DNA of 64,000 bases. Origin: Lamellibrachia columna (Eukaryota; Annelida; Polychaeta; Sabellida; Siboglinidae). The DNA lies in the NCBI GenBank assembly GCA_963662155.1, contig OY759270.1:13291033-13355032 (forward strand), in the 5' to 3' direction. Position numbers and translations under genes: made by a program. The notes under the pieces are model-generated. The model worked only from the letters and a program-made list of their open reading frames with translations. It ran no database searches and was not told the origin of the DNA. Positions within the stretch are counted from its first letter, which is position 1. Each line of letters begins with the position of its first letter. Positions 33,401 through 45,400 of this stretch are shown one piece after another.

Positions 33401-36400
33401 ATACTGCAGAAGCGGCCACCCTTTGAAACGACCACCATACCAGTCTCTGATCAGTCTCTATAATCAGTTCTACTGTGTAGTCTTTAGAGAGGTTCTACTG
33501 TGTACTCTTTAGAGGTTCTACTGAACTCTTTAGAGGTTTTACTGTGTACTCTTTAGAGAGCTTCTACTGAACTCTTTAGAGAGGTTCTACCATACTACTT
33601 TTGCATGCTGCATCTGCATTCTGTCCAAACTTCCATGGAATTTATGAAAACAAAACAAATCATATTTTTTACAATAAGATTGGTCTTAACTTGTTTTTGT
33701 AAAGTTTACATACCTAGTTATTTACGGGCATATTTCACAGTTCCAACACTGTCTGCTGCGCATGTATTACCATTAACAACACAGTAATTATCAACAACAC
33801 TGAATTTTCACATAAAAATGTGTACACAATTATAAACTTACCTAAACACCAGCATGTCTGATGACAGGATTTCTGCATTTTCGTCCTCAAATGACAGATT
33901 TCGGATGACAATAGCCAGCTGAAAATAAAGGCATATACAAGTGAAACTGCATCATTCTGTAGGAATCAACCATGCACATAACATGGTCAACAGATTAATG
34001 TATGACAAAATATGTGCATTCAATAAGCTACAATGAATCTTTCTGTCTTACTTTTTATTTTGTCTAGAACTGTGAAATATTGTTAGAATTTCTAAAAAAA
34101 ATTGTATTATTAATCATACATGCTGCTCAGTGCATGCGATACATCCTGCGATTCTCAAACATCTAGGGATCCTGTTTGACCTATGACCTCACCTGTTGTA
34201 TCCTCTGCCCTTCCACATCATGCACCCCGAGACCGCGCCCCACGGCCAGTATGTGGTCAAGTTGAAGGTCTTCTTCCTCCCCCTCTTTCCTTAGCCCTTC
34301 CTTTGACCCTGCACGGTTCTGGTGTCGCTCTAAACACACCCAGTAACAAATGACCACTCAATACTTGGTCGGTTGTGAAATGTAACATTTTAATTGCAGT
34401 CATATCTTAAAAACTAGTCATCCTATCCTGACCTAATTTCCAGCATACTATGTTGATATGGCATTATAATAAATTTGCGTGATGGTAACCATGGTAACCA
34501 GAATAAAAGGTAATAGTTTTGATAATGTCACTTATAGCATTAGCCTACGTTTTGCTTTATTTAATAAACAGATGTTAAAATTCAAATTTTTATTTAAAAA
34601 ATATTACCTTTTATTCAGCCAAACTACTTCATTGCACAACTTGTTATATTAATTGTTAGAATAAAAAAGAATTAGACAAATGAGTTATCAATATTTCTAA
34701 AAGTATCTGGTTACCATGGTTACCATCACGAAAATTGGTTGTAATGTCATATGTGACCTTCGCTTCATACATACATAATCCACTGTAAATTTGGATAATA
34801 TAGGACAAGTAGTTTATAAGATGACATTTGTAAAAAAAATTACATTTCATGAGCAGTGGGACTCCTTAAATAAACATACCGAAGCTACATGGGTTATAGA
34901 GTAAACAAATTTAAAGCTGTGGAAATACCAATAATAGTAGTGTAGTCAATGCTCAATCATATTACTACAGCGTGAATAGGTTTAACACTTTCGTTGCCAA
35001 ATTAATATCAATTTGTACCTGCTGAGTTGTATTGTTTCAATGCACTGTCTCCTAAAGAATCCTATTAAATCATGAAATAACGTTGTGAACAAATCGTATA
35101 ATTGGCTTGGGTTGCATAAATGCAAATAAATATTACATTTTTTATCCGATAAAAAAATATACAGTAGTTGAAGAACTGCTGAAGTAAATAGCAAAAAATA
35201 GAGAGTTATATGAATTTACTTACAAAGTATGCTTTGCTTAAAGTTTTAAGAAAAAAATATTTTCAAAATTATTTTAGACAATTAACTTTTATTATATTTT
35301 CCACCAATAATTAGCAGATACATGCAGCATATGAAATGTAGATAAATTAATATGCTGTAAAATGCAAAAAGTCTACAGTAAACAAAACTGAAATCACAGT
35401 ATTTTTTCTGAATGCAAGTCTTTTCATGATTTCCGTTAAACTATACATGAAACATATCGTTCTCATCATGATCAGCGCTGTTAGAAATATCTTCATCAAA
35501 GCTGATGTCGCTGTCGATAGTGTTGTGTTGCCTCTCGACAAAATCGATGTCAAAACTACCTTCCAAAAATCCCTCAAAATCTAAATCACTTGAGTCTAAC
35601 AAAACGACAACGTTCAGAATTACAATCAAGTTACGGAAAAACGCAGCTCTATCCCGCTGCGCAATAATGCCGTTGTACAAAAAAAGAATGCTCAAAACTT
35701 ATAATTTAATCACAGACATTGCCGATGTTTTTGTGTTTTGAAACTATGCAGATATTCTCCATACCAGCTCGCAGAAAATGACAAGCTTTTATTTGATTGG
35801 CTGAAAATTACGTAACCTAAACCATAGTTTAAATGTGGTTGCGTTTTTAGTATTTGACGTCAAACCCAGAACAAGTTTGCCAATAAAACTTGTATTTAGT
35901 CATGGAAATCGTTAACATTTCCAACTTTTTAAATTTGATAGTCAAACTTCACTATATTATCTGCCAACTGCCGGAAGGAAATGCCTTTATTGGCCGACAC
36001 TGTCTACAACTATGCAGTTTAAAAATGGCTCCTGTTGCCGGGGGATTTGAGGCGTTCTGGCCACGAGGCATAGTTGGATTGATTCGGGCTTTCTGGCCAC
36101 GAGAGGGTTAAAAACAAAACTGACAAATACCTCAGGAGGGCGGGTTACACATAGGTGACCATTGTTGGACTTTCAATAAGCCAGTGGTTTCCTTGCCCAC
36201 TTGTCATCTGTTTTTTGTTGTCTTGGATGGGAATTTTGTTAAGTTTTGTTAGATTTACAACCCAAAAATAATGCAATTTTATCTTACCTTGGTACCATAT
36301 TTACAAGTTGATAAATCAGTGTTTGAAAGCTGTTACGCTTAGCACTGTACATCGACGTATGTCCCCCTAAACATCAATTACTTTCTGATTACAGTTCATA

Positions 36401-39400
36401 GAGGTGCTAACTTTGAGTATACGCAAGCAATTTTGCATTGACCACTGGATATGAACAGTATGTGATGGTCATGAAGGATGAGGACATTTTCACATGTAGG
36501 GGAGCAGAGTGTCACGGTTAAGGCTAGACAGTACACAGGAAACATATATATTTTTAAAAGTTCATAAATCTCACCAAAAATTAACTGTATCAAGTTACTA
36601 TATTGAAATTAAGCATATTTCATGATTTTTTTCTTCTTCAAATATTTCAACCCGGGAGGGGTAATAATCTATGATTTTCTTTATAAAATAGCAAAAGTTT
36701 AAATGAATAGTAAACTGAAACCCCTGAACCAATTTATCCAATTCAAATGTTATTAGCTACATAATGAACTGAATTTTCTGTGTATGACCATTTGCCTTCT
36801 ATCCCCCCTGGAATATCACCCAATTGACTGATCATTATTTCAATGCACAGGAATTTAGATATTTACCTCCATATTGCTGTGTAAAAATTTGGTGTTTATG
36901 TTTTGGAGATCTATTAAAAAAAAAAGTTACAACCGAGAAAACGAATGAATAGAGTGAAATTTAATTAAAAGTGACACAATTATATTATAGCTTACCCCCC
37001 CCAATCCATAATGCAAGTAATCATAGCCGACACACCAATTCAGAGTTTTCACTTATATAATTCACACTGTATAGGTTGTGACCAAGATAAAACATGCATA
37101 TCATGATTGCATGTAACACTTTACAGGATATCATGTGTAAGAACATGCTTACTAGATCACTTTTACAAATGCAGTGTCCATATACAATCATGTTTGACAA
37201 GACAGTCAGTCATCACTAACTCTGAAACGCAGGCTAGAAATGGAACTTCGTAGAATTAAACATGCTTGTATCAAACATGCTACAGAAACACGCTTTATGT
37301 CAATTATGTTGATCAATGTCAGTTACAATGTCACAATCTAGACACTGTTCAGTTCATTTGGCCCAGCTTTGCCATAATATTTCACAGCATTAATAGTAAA
37401 ATTTGCCACGAAGAAACGACTGTACGACGACACAGTGTTGCATGGGCTACTATTGACAGCTGTGGTATCACTCCCGCTGTTGGCCGTCAGTGCCAGTCGT
37501 AGACGTAGACAGTAGTGATTAGTACTAGTAGTGGTGACAGTAGTGTTGCCTGCTTCGACAAGGTCAAGGTCACTTCCACCGTCGATTATGGCTGCAAAGT
37601 CCACATTTTGGCCCGACCAACAATGTTCAGCATTACACTGACTAAGACGCGTAATACGTTTGTTTTATTTGGCGGCATCTCGATTGAACAGCGTATCTGA
37701 CTATAATATCGTTCATTTATCGAAATAATTCTCCTTAGCAACAACTTTGAAAATGTAAACAGGAAACAAGGCAGCGCATAGCATTGTAGGATTGACGACA
37801 GGGTCGATCTGCTTCGTTTTGCGAACAAACACATCAAAAAAGCTCCAAATAGAGGCTGAATGACCCCTGAACTTGCTTTCGGCCAGTTCTGGCGCTCATT
37901 TGCATACGGTCAATTCCAAATAAGGAGATCGTTGGGAATTGGGACTCGTTTTCAAGGCAGGAAAATTCGACTTCGGCAAAGAGGCGGGACTATTGAAATA
38001 CCCGACAAAATGGCGTATCATGAACGAATGTACTTGTGGTCAAGGCGTAAACACGGACTACTTTTAGCGTGTTTCATCGATTCCAATCTTTATTGGCATT
38101 TCACATTTGATGGGCCTTTTAAATTAGTGATAATATAGTGACTTAGCGGTGAGTAACTGTAAAAAAAACTATCTTTATTGTGAAGTAGATATGTCAATCT
38201 GTCAAAAAGCTAACAAAACGAAATTTGTCATAAAAATTATTCTTGACATATTTCACACTGCCATGTTTCACCTTAAATAAAATTGGTTTGTTTTGCGATG
38301 GTCCTAATTTGCCGTGTCACGTGTACCATAAACGAACCTTCTGACTCACCCTTGTCAAACAGCAGACTATCAGCCAACAGCAATTCCTTGATTTCCACAT
38401 CACTGACGCTTTCTTGCCAAAACTGAAATAATGAATCAGTTCAGTCAAGTGCTGACCCAACAGGTTATATGTCAGCTGTGAGAAGAAATTGTAACCAGCA
38501 AATGGCATATCATAGACATTTCTGCAACATAACAAACACAGCTGCATAAAATATTATTGTAGTTTTTGTATTTAATTTTTTTGCATAACATGGCAAATAA
38601 ACAAAAGCAACTTCGTTTTAACACAGTAATCAAAATAACACAGATTTAATTAATTATATTATTTAATTATTTCTCATTATTTAGCTCTAGTGATGTTTAC
38701 ATTGCTAATTTGTTTACACATCTGTATATTTATTTTCTGTCATTATATATTTTTATATATTTTCTCCCAATAACACATCTTATACAATCATAAACAAACT
38801 GTTTTGTGTCATCTTCGTCACCAGGGGTCTCTGACTACATCAGTGCCCCTGGCAGATCGGCCTGTTGAAACGCCGATTTTTCAGTTACTGTTTTAACCAA
38901 TAATATTGCTCGGTCAAATTTACGGGGCTCGCACACAGAAACTTAACTTTAATTGGTGGTGGATCATGGCTTGTCAGACGGGTAATGTTGGCAATTCATG
39001 GGAACACTCTTGGAAGTTTGGGCGTGGGCACGTCTAGTGCGTGGGCACGTCTAGTTTGCAGACACACATCGATCAAGACAGGAAGTGGGACAAAGTACAA
39101 ATGATTCAGGGTACACTCACACATTGTGTGGGATAAACTGACAAATCTATGTTTCAACAGGTCGATCTGTACTGTAGTACAAGTACCACCACTGGTTAGC
39201 GAGGATGTTCTGTGTGATGACTACTTGTACTTACTGTGTGGAAGTTTCTCTTTGTGTTTGGCCTCCATCCCTCGTGGTGCAGCCGCTGCAAAGAACCAGG
39301 CCCTACAAACACCAACATCATAGCATTAGTTTTGTGAAAAAATCCATAACAAACACATACGGAGCCAACATCAAAATTATTTACTGCAGGATGACTATCA

Positions 39401-42400
39401 AACTCATCCAAGGATATTGCATTGTTATACAGACTAATTTAAACTGGCTGCATGAGTACTCCAAATTTAAATATTTTTATAGCCTTTATAACACTAGCGT
39501 TTTTAAGCAGTCATACTGGTCAGCAAATGGGCAAGACGACTGAATGGTTCCCAGAGAACAGGTCTGCCAGGGGTGCAGCGTAAGGTCTGCCAGGGGTGGC
39601 ATCTAAGGTCTGAAAGGGGGTAGTGTGTAAGGTCTGTCAGGGGGTGGAGTGTAAGGTCTGCCAGGGGGTGGAGTGTAAGATCTGCCAGGAGGTGGAGTGT
39701 AAGGTCTGCCAGGGGGTGGGGTGTAAGGTCTGCCAGGGGGTGGAGTATAAGGTCTGCCAGGAGGTGGAGTATAAGGTCTGCCAGGGGGTGGGTGGAGTGT
39801 AAGGTCTGCCAGGGGTTGAGTGTAAGGTGTGCCAGGGGGTGGAGTGTAAGGTCTGCCAGGGGGTGGAGTGTAAGGTCTGCCAGGGGGTGGAGTGTAAGGT
39901 GTGCCAGGGGGTGGAGTGTAAGGTCTGCTACGGGGTGGAGTATAAGGTCTGCCAGGGGTTGAGTGTAAGGTCTGCCAGGGGGTGGAGTGTAAGGTCTGCC
40001 AGGGGGTTGAGTGTAAGGTCTGCCAGGGGGTTGAGTGTAAGGTCTGCCAGGGGGTGGAGTGTAAGGTCTGCCAGGGGGTGGAGTGTAAGGTCTGCCAGGG
40101 GTTGAGTGTAAGGTGTGCCAGGGGGTGGAGTGTAAGGTCTGCCAGGGGGTGGAGTGTAAGGTCTGCCAGGGGGTGGAGTGTAAGGTGTGCCAGGGGGTGG
40201 AGTGTAAGGTCTGCCAGGGGGTGGAGTGTAAGGTCTGCCATGGGGTGGAGTGTAAGGTCTGCCAGGGGGTGGAGTGTAAGGTCTGCCAGGGGTTGAGTGT
40301 AAGGTCTGCCAGGGGGTGGAGTGTAAGGTCTGCCAGGGGGTGGAGTGTAAGGTCTGCCAGGGGGTGGAGTGTAAGGTCTGCCAGGGGTTGAGTGTAAGGT
40401 GTGCCAGGGGGTGGAGTGTAAGGTCTGCCAGGGGGTGGAGTGTAAGGTCTGCCAGGGGGTTGAGTGTAAGGTCTGCCAGGGGGTGGAGTGTAAGGTCTGC
40501 CAGGGGGTGGAGTGTAAGGTCTGCCAGGGGGTGGAGTGTAAGGTCTGCCAGGGGGTGGAGCGTAAGGTCTGCCAGGGGGTTGAGTGTAAGGTGTGCCAGG
40601 GGGTGGAGTGTAAGGTCTGCCAGGGGGTGGAGTGTAAAGCTCCATGTGCATTCCCACTGATTGGATACTGTGCAGTATAAGTCACATCTACCCCTAAATC
40701 CAATTGTCTCCCACTCACCATCCCTGTAGATGCCCACGTGCCCCAGCAACAGTTCCATGAGTCGCGGCGTCTCCCTCAATTGCAGCGTATGGCGGCCTTT
40801 GTTTGACAGCAACGTGCACACATTCATCGCAAAGTCGACCTCATTTGGCAGGCCCGACAGAAGCGCCATCTCCAGCTTCTTGTACCGACTTGCCTCCACA
40901 AACTCCATCGACATCCCACTCGTCTCTCGCAGGAAAGCTGAAGAATAAGATCATGTGGATAAAATAAGATCATGTGGATAAAATAAGATCATGTGGATAA
41001 AATAAGATCATGTGGATAAAATAAGATCATGTGGATAAAATTAAATATCTAAATTTTATTGCTGAAAATGGTCATCACGCTGTTAGATAACCGAATTAAT
41101 AAAATAGTCATAATACACAACTATTTTACTAATTATTTAAACATTTCAATGATTATCAGTCACAATCATCAGGAAATGAATGCTGGGACAATCAGTTCAT
41201 CTTATGCTCACCAGGTGCGAGGGAGTAAAATAGTTGTGTATAAAATGTCATTCCTTGTGTAAAAAGATACCTACTGATGGCATATCTAATGCATACTATT
41301 AATACAGGTTTTTTATCTGAACGCCAATGGAACATGCAAAATGTCTGATGTTCGCTAGAAGTCAAGGTATTTGAATAGCTGAGCAGCCTTTATTTGAATG
41401 GCTGAGTAGATACTTTCAAGCATGTCAGAATTAGAAGTTCAAATGAATAAGGTATACTGAATCCATGTCTAAAGTGTTTCCAATTGCATACAAGACTCAC
41501 ACGGCACGTTGTGTTGCTGGTATTTGTATGCGAGGGGAACACCAGCGACGGCATAGCGCAGTCTCTTGGCGGGTTTACGCCCCGACTTTGACGCCTCGTC
41601 TTCGCCATAGTCCCGCTGGTCGGGGTCTTCATCGAAGAAGTGCACCTTCTCGTACAGGTCCAGATACCTGTTGGCACATGATTTCATGTCATACAATACT
41701 GAATTAAATATTTGGTTAATCAATGACAGATAATACACTAGATACACCATCACGACTGGATGTTACACACGACTACTACGTAAAGTATTCAATATCTCCT
41801 GGACACAGCACATGACAAACAGAGAATTATACATGGAAACAACACAGATCTCAAAGGCAATTAGATGAAGGCGAGCTTAATTTGCAGGTCACTGTTCCAG
41901 AAGTAAAGAAGTGGTGAGAGATCTGGTTACTTGGCAACCAAAGTGATAACAGGAGTGATAACAATATCTTCATGCGCTAACGAGGAGGGTCACACAGATT
42001 CATGAATAACTTTAATATTATAGCCAGTCAGCTTTGTTTTCATAATATGCAAATTAGGCCAAACATAATTACCTGAAATGAGAATACCGGGTAGGTGTTC
42101 AACCCCATATTAAGAAATAAACAGGTGTTCTGTAATTAGTCAAAAATATTACAACTCTATATCGCATAAGGTTACACCCAGTCTGAATCTACCAGGCTTC
42201 CCAAACCTAGCACAGCTACATGTTACAAGTCACATACACACGCAAATGCAAGCCATGCACATGCACATTTCTAACTAATGATCAATATACAAACCATTAT
42301 ATTCAGAAAGGCAGGCAAACAATAATAAATATACCTGCCATATGGTAACTATCAGTGTAACGATCAACTCTGCATGCCAGGCATGTTTGGTAAACAAAAT

Positions 42401-45400
42401 CATAATATCTACCACTGTTTGTGGCCACTGATCAGTCACGCTGAAAGATCTTGCAAGGTCACACTAATTCCCAGTGTAACATATCTGCAAATCATAACTA
42501 CAACTGAACAATACCGCAAGTCTAAATATACCATAAGTACCTTCCGAGATAAGATAAACAGGCTACAACAGTGAAAAAAAAAATTTTTTTTTTAATAATT
42601 ACATATCAAATGTTTACATAGTACTGACAAACTCTAATTAAAATGTATATACATGAATATATTTGGTGAACAATGTTTGATATAATATAAAGCATAACTA
42701 TGTCCAGGCCTGAATTGAGTGAAACGGATCTGTATGTAGTCCATTGTTTTGGCTTCTGGTTAACAGTAATGGTGCAGTATATACATACATCATGTTAAGT
42801 CTCCCGGAATCACCGGGAGACTCCTGGAAATCTATCATATCTCCCGGTCTCCTGCACGGGAGAACAAATCTCCCGGATTTCCAATGAAAGTTTTTTTTTG
42901 CCTCAATTAAGTATCATCAATACCTCCTTTTATTCACGCTCACAACAACAGACTTGGCTAAACACTGTTTATAATATGCATTAAATGAATGGTCCCCCAT
43001 TATCGCAATCTGTTGAACAAATTTGTGTGTGATCCATGATTAAACATGCACAATGGTAATGCAGCTGTAACACTGTGGGTAGGTTTCTAAAAAGATGCAA
43101 CGTTTAATAAAAATGCTGCGCCAATATCCTAGTGAAATCATCATGATACATATACAGCATTATACATGTGAGCTGTTCCATTCACCTCATTCAAGAGATA
43201 TGGATTCTTCACATTACTGTATGTGAAATGTTACATTTTGCAACAAAATTAAAAACTGTGTTGTGACTTACGGGAAACTGGGTAAGTACTGTAAACGAAC
43301 ATTCCTTAGTGAGGTACTACATATAGCAATTTTTTGTGATTGTAATTACACACATGCATAAAGTACTGTTCTAAATTGTTCTGTCTACCAATGACTTGCT
43401 CACAAGACTTCAGCTGTTCAGTACTCTAGGTCTTGTAATCTGCTACCTAGGAATCCACACTTACTAATTACCCAACGGTAAATTCCTTTACACGACAGGC
43501 ATCTAAAACCCATGCCATTTGGCACACTTTTAACTAAAACAGTCTTCCTGCAATGGGGGCCAATACTTTAAATGTTGTGTGTTCCTTATCTCACTGCAAA
43601 GCAAATAAACTACCTCTACAAGTTTGAATTTTGAATATGAAAACCTCTACTGTACGCTGACACTCTCTGTATCCATCATGCATCTCAGACATTTAAAGGC
43701 TGGCAATAATGGAAGACATCAAAGCATGCCACTTGCATCACTGATAATTCATAATGCATAATTCATAGTAATATTGAATTGTCACTGTAACACAGTTAGT
43801 GGCTCGAACACGGCAACCAACCACTAAGTAACTGGTCCAGTTATCATTATGCGGTAAAATAGAATTTGTAAATAACAATACCTCTAGGATTACTACTCAG
43901 CACAATGAACATGTGGTTTCAACACTGAGAAACCTGATGATATACATTTGATATGAATCATTGGTATTGGTCGGTGCAATACACAACACAGCTGTTTGTA
44001 TACAACCTGAATAAAGTAACACCTGAACACCGTCTCTATCACTATCAGACCCTAACCAGAGTAAAGTAACACCTGAACACCGTCTCTATCACCATCAGAC
44101 CCTAACCTGAGTAAAGTAACACCTGAACACCGTCTCTATCACTATCAGACCCTAACCTGAGTAAAGTAACACCTGAACACCGTCTCTATCACTATCAGAC
44201 CCTAACCTGAGTAAAGTAACACCTGAACACCGTCTCAATCACTATCAGACCCTAACCTGAGTAAAGTAACACCTGAACACTGTATCAATCACTATCAGAC
44301 CCTAACCTGAGTAAAGTAACACCTGAACACCGTATCAATCACTATCAGACCCTAACCTGAGTAAAGTAACACTTGAACACTGTCTCAATCACTATCAGAC
44401 CCTAACCTGAGTAAAGTAACACCTGAACACCATCTCTATCACTATCAGACCCTAACCTGAGTAAAGTAACACCTGAACACCGTCTCTATCACTATCAGAC
44501 CCTTACCCGAGTAAAGTAACACCTGAACACTGTCTCTATCACCATCAGACCCTAACCTGAGTAAAGTAACACCTGAACACTCTATCAATCACTATCAAAC
44601 CCTAACCTGAGTAAAGTAACACCTCAACACCATCTCTATCACGACCAGACACTAACCTGAGTAAAGTAACACCTGAACACAGTATCAATCACTATCAGAC
44701 CCTAACCTGAGTAAAGTAACACCTCGACACCATCTCTATCACTATCAGACGCTAAAATTATGCTGAACTTTGCAAAGAGAATGTCTCCCTTTGGTATTCT
44801 CCACAACATGATTTGATCACTACAATACTTCATTTTCTGTCTGTACATATTCACGCATTCAGTCTAAAGGCGTTATCTGATAAATCAGATACGTTTGACT
44901 AGCCAAATCAATATTTCACCACTGCGCTGCTGTGTAGCAGTCTGATTCAATAACCGAATGCATCATACTACTACACAGCCTATCCTGTAGAGCATTATTT
45001 CTCACACTATCTCGTCATGCGGCTTACAATCTTACATCCATATACCTATCATCTCTAGCACAAATAGACCAAGCTAATCAAAAGCATTGTCTTTCTGTTT
45101 GTATCTCAAATCACCAATGGTATAATCCCTCATCCACCAATGTGGGAAATAAATCCTGTCCTGGCTGCAAAATCTTTACTGCAGTATTTGTGTGCAGACG
45201 AATCTAGAGCGGTTGTGATTCTAGAGAGGGTAGTGATATTAGCGTGCCATCGCACATTGTCTGCCTTGTACCAATCTGTCTTACTGATTCTAGAGAGGGT
45301 AGTGATCTTAGTGTGACATTGCACATTGTCTGCCTTGTACCAATCTGTTCTACTGATTCAAGAGAGGGTAGTGATCTTAGTGTGACATTGCACACTGTCT

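Noticed and set aside
39503..40914. Several ORFs of 90-384 codons on both strands (Pro-rich [16 protein letters not shown] repeats)
   Set aside because: They are translations of the 24-bp minisatellite; the unit length is a multiple of three, so many frames stay open. Only the frame joined to ARID2 exon w3 is discussed, as a retained-intron possibility.
42795..42885. CTCCCGG-rich palindromic cluster as a regulatory element
   Set aside because: Looks like a fragment of a dispersed repeat; no support for function.
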